A DNA stretch of 64,000 nt, taken from positions 11,719,001-11,783,000 of the forward strand of contig NC_003075.7 in assembly GCF_000001735.4 (NCBI RefSeq), in the 5' to 3' direction. The DNA is from Arabidopsis thaliana (Eukaryota > Streptophyta > Magnoliopsida > Brassicales > Brassicaceae). The position numbers and the translations under genes were made by a program. The notes beneath the pieces are model-generated. The model did not search any database. It was not told the DNA's origin and saw only the letters and a list, made by a program, of their open reading frames with translations. Below, in pieces: positions 12,272 to 23,101 of this stretch; within the stretch, counting starts at the first letter, position 1; every line of letters begins with the position of its first letter.

Positions 12272-13605
12272 CTAGAATTTCTGAATGACTACAGAACTTG
12301 CTAGACCGGCTTGTTCAATGGTCTGAGAAGGGTCAGTAAGTGGCTTTGGTGGGAACCCCATGACCTGAAGGGTATAGTTGTTTGGATTCCCTGGTCGAGA
12401 AAACTCAATGAAACCACGAATGTCGTTAACCGTGTGATGGTTGTTGAACTTTGCTACCATGCGTGTCCCATCCGCGAGTCTAAGCTGGATCGATGTGGAT
12501 GGAAGAGTTTCATCTACTACAAGGCTCTGTAACGGTGATTGAACCGCTGCTACATCAGTTAGGTTACTTTGGCTTGAAGCTGTTGATGAGCTTGCACCAC
12601 CTAGAGTCCTTCCAACTCCTTGAAATGAAACCTTAAGCTTTTCTTTCTCCTACAAAAGAAGAAGAAACAAAGATGTTATAAGTGTTGGTACCATAGTCAT
12701 AAGATGGATCAAGCACAAGTTAGTGTATCCCAATAGGAACTTACAGGGCACTTCTCATCTCTTCTCATAAGATTAACATGTACAGGAGCTCTTTTATCAA
12801 CAGGCTCAAGCTCTTTCGGACATTCAGACTTTCGAATGCTCTGCAATACACGAAAATACAAGACAGTTCAACACAATATTCATAAGCCAATTCATAAGCA
12901 TTAACCAAAATAAAATTCACACTCACATCAAGAAAAGAAGCATTCTCTGGATCATCCAACTTCCTCAAAGGTCCATCATCTACAGTGAATCCATTAGACC
13001 AGAAAATAATATTGTGAATCACAGGCTCAGGCTGTTGAAGAGCCGTTGGCACACTTTCTCCAGAAAGCAATCTTCCTGTTCCTGTAAAGCTTCTAGAACT
13101 CGAAGGATGCTCAAGAGGTCCTTCCACAGCTCCTAGCTGTCTTGCTTGATTAAATATCTCATCAACATCATCGTGTTTTGGTTCTTTTGTAGGATCTTGA
13201 ACAAGCATACCACTTCACACATAAAACACAAAACAAAGATCCAACAATTTACCAACCATACTAATCATCAAATAGATAATTGATGATTAATAAATTACTC
13301 ACTAAACTACACAAATCTCAAAAAGTAATGATTTTGATTAAAACACTTAATTGGCCTAAGACCATTATAGTTGAATCATCAAAAACTTTAGTTAACACAT
13401 CATAATTAAGCAGATCATAGTAAAACTAGTGATTTAAGGGTTTTTTAAGTACGAACCTTTTTTCGCCACCGGTGAAGTATTCTTGAGGTCCATCGGAGTC
13501 ACTATCGGAATCAGGTTCTGATCTTCGGTTCAGATCGGAAAGTGTACGGATACCACCAGTACGACCACTTGTTGGCTTCGATAGTTTCTTGTCCTTAGAC
13601 GACAT
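12272..13605 (-). CDS. PUX3: PUX3, SEP/UBX-domain adaptor of the Cdc48/p97 ATPase
   Basis: Four exons on the minus strand: 13457-13605, 12927-13212, 12745-12840 and 12272-12649, about 302 residues. The N-terminal part is Ser/Asp-rich ([20 protein letters not shown]). A SEP domain follows ([20 protein letters not shown] to [15 protein letters not shown], basic [14 protein letters not shown]). The C-terminal UBX domain ends the protein ([44 protein letters not shown]). Proteins of this type (p47/Shp1-like) bind the N domain of hexameric Cdc48 through UBX and regulate its assembly or substrate choice in the cytosol and nucleus. An in-frame ATG lies upstream (about 13800), but the extension is hydrophobic and unlike the family, so 13605 is preferred. 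Confidence 0.95.
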
Positions 13606-13808
13606 ATCTCCGATGCTTTTTTCGCTGCTTTGATCGGAATAAAAAGGAAACGGATTAGGAATTAGGAAATCGAACTTATGAAATAATAATACGCTAAACA
13701 AGGCTTTTACGCGAAAACCAAGCGCGTGTAATACACTCCTTGTTAATTCTAAAGCGTGTTCTCTTATGCGCGTGTGCTTAGCCAGAAACAAAACTAGCAT
13801 TAATTATT

Positions 13809-13811
<3 letters not shown>

Positions 13812-13847
<36 letters not shown>
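13812..13847. repeat. 36-bp poly(T) tract flanked by a 14-bp direct repeat
   Basis: An uninterrupted run of 36 T sits between two copies of TTAATTATTAAATT (13800-13813 and 13846-13859). Read on the minus strand this is a poly(A) tail bounded by a perfect target-site-like duplication, the footprint expected of LINE-type target-primed insertion that retained only the tail. Confidence 0.7.
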
Positions 13848-13851
<4 letters not shown>

Positions 13852-13859
13852 ATTAAATT

Positions 13860-14181
13860 GTTAATATGCTTTATGTTATACTGTAATCGTTTGAGATTAT
13901 CAGAGGATTTTTCTTTTTCATGATGTTTGAGAAAATGTGATCTGATGGAGAATTATTTCCGAATAATCTTTTAGCGAATTTAATAGATTAAGAAGAGAAA
14001 ATTGATTTTTTTTTACGGAATTAATGAACAACTTTCGTATACGTGAAAAAGTTGCTTTTAATCGAAAGTGGAACCACTTTAGTCTAATCAGTTTTTAAAG
14101 TTGAAAGAATCAAAACCAAAACAACAAAACCCATGTTCCACTGTCTCTCTCTATATCTCTCTCTGCCCAAATTTACACTTC
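13860..14181. other. Short AT-rich spacer and leader of the next gene
   Basis: The spacer lies between divergent PUX3 and the gene at 14182. A CT-rich leader (14140-14170) precedes that ATG. No other feature is seen. Confidence 0.5.
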
Positions 14182-14610
14182 ATGGGCAAGTCGGCAAGAC
14201 TTCGCCGGAGCCAGACCTCATCGCCGGAGAATGTCTTGTTGGGTAAAGATAGCTCCGATGATCCTTACAGATCCGACTCAGAGACTGAATCAAACTCGAG
14301 CTCCGGGACCGAGTCGAACATGAGCTCTGACTCTACAACTTCGGCAGGAGTGTCGGCGATGATACGAGTCTTGTCTGATTCTCTGCTTCGAACGGAACTC
14401 GCGGAGATGGAGATGATCAAGGCTCGTGAAGCAGCGAGGTTGGAAGCTGAGAAGAGAAGGTTGGAAATGGAAGTCGACTTGACTCAGATGGTGCTTCAGA
14501 CTCATTTGCAAGCGATGTCGTCGTTACCCGTCGGAGAACATAAGATTTATCAGGCACAGAGGAAGAGGAAGAGATCAGACGTTGAAGAACTCGAGTCCTC
14601 TACAAGGTAA
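14182..14610 (+). CDS. Uncharacterised small acidic/coiled-coil protein
   Basis: I do not recognise a characterised family. The frame encodes about 142 residues: a basic start (MGKSARLRRSQTSSPEN), a Ser/Asp/Glu-rich stretch (about residues 24-55) and a predicted amphipathic helix or coiled coil (AEMEMIKAREAARLEAEKRR, then LEMEVDLTQMVLQTHLQAM). It ends in a basic patch (QRKRKRSDVEE) that could be a nuclear localisation signal. The stop at 14608-14610 overlaps a good donor (ACAAG/GTAAAG at 14606/14607). Splicing to an acceptor at 14674 would swap the last stop for a five-residue extension ending at 14690, so the exact C terminus is uncertain. Position suggests At4g22160 from memory. Function unknown. 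Confidence 0.75.
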   Translation: MGKSARLRRSQTSSPENVLLGKDSSDDPYRSDSETESNSSSGTESNMSSDSTTSAGVSAMIRVLSDSLLRTELAEMEMIKAREAARLEAEKRRLEMEVDLTQMVLQTHLQAMSSLPVGEHKIYQAQRKRKRSDVEELESSTR

Positions 14611-14690
14611 AGTCAAAACCCCCTCACCGGTATAGAAAAACATTGGTTTGGATTGGTATTTGGTAACATTGCAGAACTACAATGATATAA

Positions 14691-15327
14691 GTTACCGAAT
14701 GAAAACTTGCATAATGAAATTTTGTGTTGATTATATATATTTGCATAATGGTGGAACAACTATATATGCACTTTTTAACAATCTAACGAATAAAAATTCT
14801 TTAATGAATGTAGGGAAAAGAGTATAGCTTTGTTGGGATTACTCCAACTTAACCTGATTTTTTGGAACTCATTGACCTGAAAAATACAAAAGCCAAAGTC
14901 AGAAGGCCCAACTGTATCATGTTATTTACTCTTTCAGTCTTTTGTTCAACCTCTAATGAATAATTCTACGAATACAAGCTGTGTTGTGATTTGTTGAATA
15001 AAAGATGTCTACGAATTTCAGTGAGTAACTTTTATGAACTTTCCAGTAAGACACTCAAAAGTTATGGTTCTCCTAAATCCATTCACTCATTCAGTGTATG
15101 ATGCAAAAGTTTGAGAAAAAAAAAGAATTGGGTCAATTATGTAAATAAATGACAAAAATGGTTTGTTACAGTTGTTGATAAATGGGCTATCAAGATTAGG
15201 CCAAAAAGGCTCATATTAACGATGAAAAAACGAACAACTAAAATCATATAAAACCCTAGTTGTATTCTATCGTTTGATTTACAAAACCTTTCGGAGATTT
15301 CTCCTTTCTCCCCAATACTGTATTGCC
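14691..15327. other. Intergenic between the small protein gene and the F-box cluster
   Basis: AT-rich spacer with the 3' UTR of the preceding gene and the promoter of the first F-box gene. No feature can be supported. Confidence 0.5.
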
Positions 15328-16419
15328 ATGGAGAAGAACCATAACCCTAATACATGGTCGGAGCTTCCTCTAGATCTCTTGAACTTAGTTTTCAAACGCC
15401 TCAGCTTAGTTAATTTCCAACGAGCTAAATCCGTATGCTCCACTCGGTACTCTGTTTCGAGACAATGCGTGCCCGAACGTCAGATCGCTTTGCTGATTCT
15501 CTTCCCCAAAGAAGACAACACCGATAACAGTACTTGTAAGTTGTTCAATCCCGACGAAAAAGACAAACTTTACAAGATGCAAGATCTTGGTGTGGAATTT
15601 GCAAAGAGTGTTTGTAGGGCAACTTATGGAAGTTGGCTCCTGATGCAAGATTCAAAGTATCATCTATACATTTTGAATATATTCACTCGCAAGAGGATCA
15701 ATCTTCCTCCTGTGGAGTCACAACTTGGCATGGTAAAGATTGAACGAACCATATATGATTGGTTTCACTTTTCACACGGTCACTATAGCTTTTCGCTAAG
15801 TTCCCCTGTGTTTTGGATTGACGAGGAATCCAAAGATTATATAGTTATGTGGGGACTTGGAGTTTATTGTGTGGTTTATGCCAAGAAAGGAGATACCTCG
15901 TGGAATCAAATCCCCCAAACTTCATATTTTTATGACATGGTTTACAAGGATCACAAGCTTTACTTCTTAAGCAGTACTGGTACTTTCCAAATCTTAGATT
16001 TTTCTGAAGAGATGGACAACAAAACTTCCAAGGTGGTATGCTTGTTAGATAGAAAACTTGTAGTCACGGTAACAGGAAAAGCCCTCAAGGTTGCAAAAAT
16101 GTGGAGACCTACATATAGAACATGGTCCTTTCGGGTTTTCAAGATTTCTTCATCAGGATATGAAAAACTTGATTCTTTGGGTGATGAGGCATTGCTTTTG
16201 GATCTAGGCATCACTGTGCTCGCCAGTGACGTTGAGGGATTCAAAAGAAATTCCATCTATTTCAGTTGTAGACCTAGTGGTGGTTATGAAACTAACGCAA
16301 GTGATTTATTTCTTTTCAATCTCGAGACACAGAAGATGGAGCTACTGCACAAATTTGATTGTTCGTCCCTTCAACTCTATAGATCTCGATGGTTCTTACC
16401 AAGTTTGACTCACACATGA
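15328..16419 (+). CDS. F-box/DUF295 protein 1 of the tandem cluster
   Basis: Single-exon gene of 363 residues. An F-box opens the protein ([29 protein letters not shown]; about residues 10-50) and would bind an ASK/Skp1 adaptor of an SCF ubiquitin ligase. The rest is a DUF295-type domain predicted to form a beta-propeller-like substrate region, with family blocks [71 protein letters not shown] and SLGDEALLLDLGITV. The frame extends upstream to 15274, but the ATG at 15328 aligns with the starts of its neighbours. This lineage-specific family is fast-evolving and its substrates are unknown. Probably At4g22165. Confidence 0.85.
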   Translation: MEKNHNPNTWSELPLDLLNLVFKRLSLVNFQRAKSVCSTRYSVSRQCVPERQIALLILFPKEDNTDNSTCKLFNPDEKDKLYKMQDLGVEFAKSVCRATYGSWLLMQDSKYHLYILNIFTRKRINLPPVESQLGMVKIERTIYDWFHFSHGHYSFSLSSPVFWIDEESKDYIVMWGLGVYCVVYAKKGDTSWNQIPQTSYFYDMVYKDHKLYFLSSTGTFQILDFSEEMDNKTSKVVCLLDRKLVVTVTGKALKVAKMWRPTYRTWSFRVFKISSSGYEKLDSLGDEALLLDLGITVLASDVEGFKRNSIYFSCRPSGGYETNASDLFLFNLETQKMELLHKFDCSSLQLYRSRWFLPSLTHT

Positions 16420-16748
16420 TTGATCTTAGCTTTGTTTTCCTCTTCATTATGTTGTTTCTTTTTCCTTTTCTTCGGTTTTACTACTCAATATGCTGTTTTA
16501 CACTATTAATAATCATGACGTATGCTAGTTTTTAAGATAAACGTGAGTATACACACAAAGGATAAAAATACAAATGGGTACTGAAAATGATATGTTTAAG
16601 TGAGCTTTACTTGTGGAATCTATCTAGTATTTGATCTATGGAAGGGACATCTTTGAATTATTTCAGAAAGTTGTTTTTTTAGCGAATTTGATATAGAGAA
16701 GATTAAAAATTAGCACATGTTTAATGAGACATGTTTTTTATAGAGTTA

Positions 16749-16961
16749 GAGCACCATTATTGGTAGTTGTTTAGGTTGATTCTTAGAAAATTTTGATTAT
16801 AAATTAAATGCTTTTAATCATATAATTGTTAAGAGAGTCTCTTATATAACAGACAAAATGAGATTTTCTTAACTTTCCTTTCAAAAACTTTAAAATCAAT
16901 TATAAAAAAATCCTAAGAACTAACGTAAGACTAACCTACAATACTATCAATAATGATGCTT
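16749..16961. mobile_element. PIF/Harbinger-like (Tourist-type) MITE, 213 bp
   Basis: The ends are imperfect terminal inverted repeats: left GAGCACCATTATTGGTAGT, right (reverse-complemented) AAGCATCATTATTGATAGT. The similarity continues inward for about 40 bp, with TCTTAG blocks on both sides. Flanks are TTA at 16746-16748 and TTA at 16962-16964, the 3-bp target duplication of PIF/Harbinger elements. It has no coding capacity and lies between two F-box genes. Confidence 0.75.
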
Positions 16962-16964
16962 TTA

Positions 16965-17652
16965 AAGAACTTTTGTGAGAAGAAAAGAAAAATGTCGATG
17001 ATCACCAAAGTTAGTACCCTCTACCGAGAGTCCGAGACGTTGCAATTCTTCATTAGACACTTAAAAGAGATTTCTTTTTTTTCGATGATAATAACCTCAG
17101 TATTATTTAGGCATATATCACTTTCAACTTGTAAAAGCAAGTTTACTTTCTTTAAATTTTTCAAGATGTATTTTTTGTAACACAGTCTTTTTTTGATGAA
17201 TATAGTTTTACATTCATACCAGAAAATAAATAAAAAATATGCCAATTGATATGATACTTTCCTACTTACATAGCAACACAAAAATCAACATAGCATGTAA
17301 AGGATCACTACAAGCCGACAACAGGTACCCTACTTGATTACATGTAGTAACATCACACAATTTGGAATTGTCTCTCACGATCCAATGCCTCACGCATTAG
17401 TCTAAGCAAGGCATTTATATTAAACCCAAAGGCCCTTTTATTCATCACTATTTAGTTTGCTAAAATAACTACGAAAATCCATGTGTATCTTATCATATAT
17501 TCCTACAAAGACTTAGTAATTCGTACACTGGGCCGAAGAAGCCGATATATAACAGCCTAAATGACCTCAATACTCGTTACCAAATATAAACTCTAAACTT
17601 AAAGATTTTATCAAATATAATTCAGATATTTCCCCTGTTTCTCCAATTTGTC
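16965..17652. other. Spacer between F-box genes 1 and 2
   Basis: AT-rich DNA. The last 150 bases share blocks such as GGGCCGAAGAAGCC with the promoters of the other cluster members, as expected after tandem duplication. No gene seen. Confidence 0.5.
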
Positions 17653-18744
17653 ATGGAGAGGAAACATAACCCTAATTCCTGGTCTGATCTTCCTCACGAT
17701 CTCTTGAACTTGGTGTTCGAACGCCTCAGCTTTGCTAATTTCAACCGAGCCAGGTCCGTGTGTTCGTCTTGGTACTCTGCTTCGAGACAATCGGTGCCCA
17801 AAAATCAGATCCATTGGCTGATTCTCTTCCCTGAAGACAACAACAACAAGAACAACAGTTCATGCACGTTGTTCAATCCCGATGAAAAAGACAAACTTTA
17901 CAAAACGCAACATCTTGATGAGGAATTTGCAAAGAGTGTTTGTAGGGCAACCTATGGAAGTTGGTTCCTAATGGTAGATCCTCTGTTTAATCTCTATATT
18001 TTGAATCTCTTTACCCGCGAGAGAATCAATCTACATCCCGTGGAGTTACTGTGGAAAGATTACGAGTTAGGCGTTTCAAGTCGCAACCGAATGAAGTCGA
18101 GAGGTGGGAACGTACGATCTCCTGTGTTTTGGATTGACGAGATAACCAAAGATTATGTTGTTCTTTGGGGACTTAGAGATTGGTGTGTATTTTATTCCAA
18201 GAAAGGAGATACCTCCTGGAATCAAATCCCCCAAACTCCAGATTGTTACCGTTTGCGTTACAAGGATCACAAGCTTTACTTCCAAGGCTACTTCTCTAGT
18301 TTCAAAATCTTCGATCTTTCTGGAGAGATTCCACAACAAACCTTTGACTCGCTTGTTTTTGTGGACCATTGTCACTTTCGTCGTTGGGTCCTTTATTCCA
18401 CACTTGTAGTCACACTCACAGGAAAAGTCCTCAACGTTGAAAAAATGATGGACTGCTCTTTCACGGTTTTCGAGGTTTGTTCATCAGGAAGACGGATTCA
18501 TTCTCTGGGAGATGAGTCAATTCTTTTGGAACAAGGCATCACTGTGCTCGCCAATGACACTAATGGATTCATTAGAAATTCCATCTATTTCAATAATGAT
18601 TGTGAAAACATTGAAAAGCACACTTACGACATGTTTATCTTCAATCTTGAGACACAGAAGACGGAGCCACTACACACATTTGATAGTTCTTCATTTCAAT
18701 TCTCTAGAGCTCATTGGTTCGTACCTAGTTTCACGCTTACATGA
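17653..18744 (+). CDS. F-box/DUF295 protein 2 of the tandem cluster
   Basis: Single exon, 363 residues, the same length as the first cluster member. The F-box reads SWSDLPHDLLNLVFERLSFA with NFNRARSVCSSW. The DUF295 region carries [59 protein letters not shown] and a C-terminal end THTFDSS..WFVPSFTLT-like. A short stretch after the ELLWKDYELG region diverges from the paralogues. The role is inferred: a substrate receptor of an SCF ubiquitin ligase, substrate unknown. Probably At4g22170. Confidence 0.85.
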   Translation: MERKHNPNSWSDLPHDLLNLVFERLSFANFNRARSVCSSWYSASRQSVPKNQIHWLILFPEDNNNKNNSSCTLFNPDEKDKLYKTQHLDEEFAKSVCRATYGSWFLMVDPLFNLYILNLFTRERINLHPVELLWKDYELGVSSRNRMKSRGGNVRSPVFWIDEITKDYVVLWGLRDWCVFYSKKGDTSWNQIPQTPDCYRLRYKDHKLYFQGYFSSFKIFDLSGEIPQQTFDSLVFVDHCHFRRWVLYSTLVVTLTGKVLNVEKMMDCSFTVFEVCSSGRRIHSLGDESILLEQGITVLANDTNGFIRNSIYFNNDCENIEKHTYDMFIFNLETQKTEPLHTFDSSSFQFSRAHWFVPSFTLT

Positions 18745-18835
18745 TGTTGATCTCAACTATGTTTTTTTTCTTCAATATGTTTTTGTTTTTTGGTTTCAAT
18801 CAACATGTTAGTTTACTCTAGTTAATGAGCATCAC

Positions 18836-19276
18836 GTGCAAGTATTTGCAGACACGTGCAAGTACCTTGTGTTTGGTCATCGTTTTTATCGGCTAAGTGA
18901 TTCGTGGGTTGTTGATGAGACAAAACTTGTAGTCACAGTAACAGGAAATATCCTTAGGGTTCAAAGGATGTTAAGACCTTGGTCTGGAATCCAGTCATTT
19001 CGCGTCTGCAAGGTTTTCCCCAAATATGAAGAAGTTAATTCTTTGGGAGACGAGGCAATGCTTTTGGATCTAGGAATCACTGTGTCCGCCAATGAAGTTG
19101 AGGGACTACGTAGAAATTCCATCTATTTCAGTGGTATTCATGGAGAGAAGACAAATCAGATCTTAATCTTTAATATCGAGAGAAAAAATATGGAGTTGCT
19201 ACAAAAACTTGATGGTTCGTCAGCTCATCAACTCTCTAGAGCTCGATGGTTCTTACCAAGTTTAACGCATACATGA
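18836..19276 (+). pseudogene. C-terminal fragment of an F-box/DUF295 gene
   Basis: From about 18920 the plus strand reads KLVVTVTGNILRVQRML, SLGDEAMLLDLGITVSANEV, NSIYFSG and a family-type end ARWFLPSLTHT with stop at 19276. It matches the last 115-120 residues of the neighbouring genes, but the F-box and the first two thirds of the protein are absent. The fragment begins 90 bases after the stop of gene 2, next to a short repeat (CGTGCAAGTA twice, 18835-18868). It looks like the remnant of unequal crossing over or deletion. The frame is open, so expression as a third exon-like tail cannot be excluded but is unlikely. Confidence 0.75.
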
Positions 19277-19573
19277 TGATTTCTACTTTCTTCTTCAAAT
19301 ATGTTGTTTTTGGCTAATGAGTAATGGATTTCAAATTCTCTGTCCATTCTTGAACCAAACTTATTTTTCCTCTTTTTTACTATTTTTACGCAAAAACCAA
19401 TTAGAAATATTATTTGGAATTTTAAACTCACATGCCTAAGACAAAAGACTTGGCCGATGAAGCCCATATAATCAAACTTATGTTGCAATGAAATCCTAGG
19501 TTTAGGTTAAAATAAGACATAACTTCTTAAGCAACAAAACATTCAATCATCTGGATCTCGCTTTCAATTTTCC

Positions 19574-20782
19574 ATGGAAAAGTGGCATAACCCTAGTTCT
19601 CCTAAGCGTCTCAGAGGAGATACACCCAATTCCTGGTCGGAGCTTCCTCTAGATCTCTTGACTGCAGTGTTCGAACGCCTCAGCTATGCAAATTTCCAAC
19701 GAGCTAAATCCGTCTGTTCGTCTTGGCACTCCGGATCGAGACAATCCGTTCCCATACAGATCCCTTGGCTGATTCTCTTCCCGGAATACGACAACAACAA
19801 TTCATGCACGTTGTTCAATCCCGAGGAAAAAGGCCAAGTTTACAAAATGAAAGATCTTGGTGTTGAATTTTCAAAGAGTGTTTGTACTGCAACCTACGGA
19901 AGCTGGCTCCTTATGCGAGATCCACTGTATAATCTCTATATTTTGAATCTATTCACCCACGAGAGGGTAAATCTACCTCCTTTCGAGTCACAACTTGGCA
20001 TGGTAAAGATTGAACGAACCATATATGATTGGTTTCACTCTACACTCCATTACAACGGTAAGGAGTACCACAAACGTATTAGAATACTATCCACTGTGTT
20101 TTGGATCGATGAGAAAACAAAAGATTACGTAGTTATATGGGGACTTGGAAGTTCATGTGTGGTTTATTCCAAGAAAGGAGATAAATGTTGGAATCAAATT
20201 CCAGAAACTTCAAATTGTCATCACATGGTTTACAAGGATCACAAGCTTTACTTCTCTACGTCTACCTACAAATATGAATTCAGAATCTTTGATTTCTCTA
20301 GAGAGATTCCTCAACAAATCTTTCAAGGCTATGTCATTATGCAAGGACTTACATTAAATCGTCATCGTGGTCAACCAGGTTATCCCTTTGCTACTATTGA
20401 TACAAAACTTGTTGTCACAGTAACTGGAGATGTCCTTAAGGTTGACAGAATAGTGGAGAAAGAGACTAGAATCTGCAGATTTTTTTACGTCTACAAGGTT
20501 TATTCATCGGGGTCCTATAAGAAATATGAAAAAGTTGAATCTTTGGGGGACGAGGCAATTCTTTTGGATCTAGGTATCACTATGCTCGCCAATGACACTG
20601 TGGGACTCCTAGGAAATTCCATTTATTTCAGTGGTACTCATACAAAGTCGAAGGTCATTAACGATACATTTATCTTCAGTCTCGAGACACAGAAGATGGA
20701 TCCAGTGCACAAGTTTGATTGTTCATCAGCTCAACTCTCTAGTGCTCGATGGTTCTTACCAAGTTCACACAAACTTGATTGA
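19574..20782 (+). CDS. F-box/DUF295 protein 3 of the tandem cluster
   Basis: Single exon, 402 residues. An N-terminal insert absent from genes 1 and 2 (SSPKRLRGDTPN) precedes the F-box ([32 protein letters not shown]). DUF295 blocks follow: [75 protein letters not shown] and SLGDEAILLDLGITMLAND. The last residues (PSSHKLD) differ from the PSLTHT of its paralogues because the reading frame shifts just before the stop, a harmless C-terminal change. Probably At4g22180, a putative SCF substrate receptor. Confidence 0.85.
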   Translation: MEKWHNPSSPKRLRGDTPNSWSELPLDLLTAVFERLSYANFQRAKSVCSSWHSGSRQSVPIQIPWLILFPEYDNNNSCTLFNPEEKGQVYKMKDLGVEFSKSVCTATYGSWLLMRDPLYNLYILNLFTHERVNLPPFESQLGMVKIERTIYDWFHSTLHYNGKEYHKRIRILSTVFWIDEKTKDYVVIWGLGSSCVVYSKKGDKCWNQIPETSNCHHMVYKDHKLYFSTSTYKYEFRIFDFSREIPQQIFQGYVIMQGLTLNRHRGQPGYPFATIDTKLVVTVTGDVLKVDRIVEKETRICRFFYVYKVYSSGSYKKYEKVESLGDEAILLDLGITMLANDTVGLLGNSIYFSGTHTKSKVINDTFIFSLETQKMDPVHKFDCSSAQLSSARWFLPSSHKLD

Positions 20783-21073
20783 TTTCAACTTTCTTCTTCA
20801 TATGTTATTTTTCTGATTTTCTCTAATGAATAATGATGACGTGTTTGGTGTTTTAGTTATTATAAATTAACAAAATGATAATTGTAAAGATTGATGAAAT
20901 TTTTTTGTCAAAAGAACGACTGGTTAATTGGGCCGATGAAGCCCATAGAAACGACCTGATTTCTTATGAAATAAAACCCAATGGGTCACATTACAAATGC
21001 AATCCTAGGTTTTAGGTTCAGACCTTGACTCTTGTAATATAAATACGTAACTTCTGTGCTACGACAAAACATT

Positions 21074-22236
21074 TCAAGTAAGCATAACCCTAATTCTCAA
21101 AAGCGTCTCAGACGAGATTCATCCCATTCCTGGTCGGAGCTTCCTCTAGATCTCTTGGATTTAGTGTTCCAACGCCTCAATTTTGCTAATTTCCAACGAG
21201 CCAAATCTGTGTGTTCGTCTTGGTACTCTGCTTCGAGACAATGCGTGACCAAAACTAAGATCCCTTGGCTGATTCTATTCCCCAAAAGCGAAAAAAACAA
21301 TTCATTCACGCTCCTCAATCCCGAGGAAAAACACAAACGTTACAAAACGCAAGATCTTGGTGTGGAATTTGCGAAGTGTGTTTGTATAGCAACCTATGGA
21401 AGTTGGCTCCTTATGCAAGATTCAAAGTGTAATCTAAACATTTTGAATCCATTCACCCGCGAGAGGATCAACCTTCCTCCTGTGGAGTCACAACGTGGCA
21501 AGGTAAAGGTTAGACGAATCATAGATGATAGATTTCGCATTTCACACTATCACATCGGAAGCGAGTCCAAATATATGAGTATAGGATCCCCTGTGTTTTG
21601 GATTGACGAGAAAACCAAAGATTATATAGTTTTTTGGGGACTTAGAGATTGGTGTGTGGTTTCTGCCAAGAAAGGGTATACCTCGTGGAATCAAATTCCC
21701 AAAACTTCAAATTGTCGTGACATGGTGTACAAGGATCACAAGCTTTACTTCCTAACCAAGTCTGGTGGTTTAAAATCTTAGATTTTTCTGGTGAGATTCC
21801 ACAACAAATCTTCAAATGTGGTACGTTTCTGAAGAAAAGTCCTCCTAGTCCTTCTCCTAGTTGGAAACGACAGAATGCGTTTGGTCGCTGTCGTCGTCTA
21901 CCAAGTGATTATTGGTTTTTTTTCGATCCAAAACTTGTAGTAACAGTAAGAGGAGATGTCCTAAGGGTCATTATGAAACAGCATAGGTCTGAATACATAT
22001 GGTCCTTCGACGTCTACAACATTTATTCATCATCAGGGAACTTGATGATATATGAAAAAGTTGATTCTTTGGGAGACGAGGCAATGCTTTTGGATCTAGG
22101 CATCACTGTGCCCTCCAGTGAAATTGATGGACTCAATGGAAATTCCAAATGTAGGAAGACAAATGGTATTTTAATCTTCGATCTCGAGACAGAGAAGTTG
22201 GAGAAACTGCACAAATATGATTGCTCATCCGTTTGA
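21074..22236 (+). pseudogene. Broken F-box/DUF295 gene 4
   Basis: Homologous over its full length to gene 3, including the [19 protein letters not shown] opening. The ATG present at the same place in gene 3 is lost (GTAAGC where gene 3 has an ATG-bearing block). A single-base deletion near 21772 shifts the frame inside the block that reads FQILDF in gene 1, giving a stop at 21779-21781. Beyond it the other frame stays open through LVVTVRGDVLRV and SLGDEAMLLDLGITV to a premature TGA at 22234-22236, where paralogues continue with the ARWFLPS ending. Few lesions in otherwise well-conserved sequence suggest recent inactivation. Confidence 0.8.
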
Positions 22237-23101
22237 TTCTCTAGAGCTTGATGGTTCTTAGTTCTTACCAAGTTTCACGCAGACATGTCAACTATTTGGG
22301 TTTTCCTCTTTCATATGTGTTTTTATCTAACTAATGATGATGGTGACGTTCTTTTTTTGTTTGAAGTTTTGTTTAGTTCTTACCAAGTTTTATGCACAAA
22401 GGTTTAACTACACGTTAACTAGCAAATGGGGTACAAAATATATGCTTAAGTGAGCTTTTGTTGTGGAGTCTAACTGAAAATAAAGATATCACCTGTGCTA
22501 TTCTCATGCCTACCAATGAAATCTATTGAAGAACATATCAATGCCCATATCCAAAAACACTATCTTGTCTCCCAAATTAAGAATCAATTTGTTTCAAATT
22601 TCTTAAAGAACCCATGAATAAACTTTGTAGACCTAGAAGGAACAGATTCTATAGCTAGGTATTAACACTCGTTCAACCGTGAGAACATCTTCTGAATTCT
22701 GTTTTTGTGATTACAAGTTTTTTCGCTAGAACGCGCAATGAATTACTTGTTGAAAACGAAATAGGACCTAACTCCAATATTTTCAGAAGGATACGATCTT
22801 TGAAACTAGCGAAGTAGCTTAAGAAGTAAAAGCTTGTGATCCTTCTAAACAATGTGAAAACAATCTAAGTAGTTACATATTAATAAGCATCGAGTTCTTA
22901 ATTACATGATATATATAAGCAAATACGATATACTACCTAAATCCACACATCGTACTAACACCAAAAGCAGCAATTAAAAAAAAAAACGAAATTAAGAACA
23001 ATAAAAAGGTACCCTCGAGATTATATAATAAGAGGGTCTTTCGATAAAATGAACACTTATACAAGATTACTATAATACAAAAGAAAACAAAACAAATAAA
23101 G
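22237..23101. other. 3' flank of the F-box pseudogene, no gene seen
   Basis: Contains a decayed second copy of the F-box gene tail (GTTCTTACCAAGTTT at about 22258 and again at about 22376). A block at 22430-22475 matches the 3' flank of F-box gene 1 (around 16575-16625), so flanking DNA was copied with the genes. The 3' UTR of the next minus-strand gene lies at the right end. Confidence 0.55.

Noticed and set aside
13606-13800. In-frame N-terminal extension of PUX3
   Set aside because: The added residues are hydrophobic and unlike PUX proteins; the ATG at 13605 gives the family-typical start.
16953-17281. Overlapping 75- and 86-codon frames on opposite strands between F-box genes 1 and 2
   Set aside because: AT-rich composition, no family resemblance, no paralogue at the equivalent place in the cluster.
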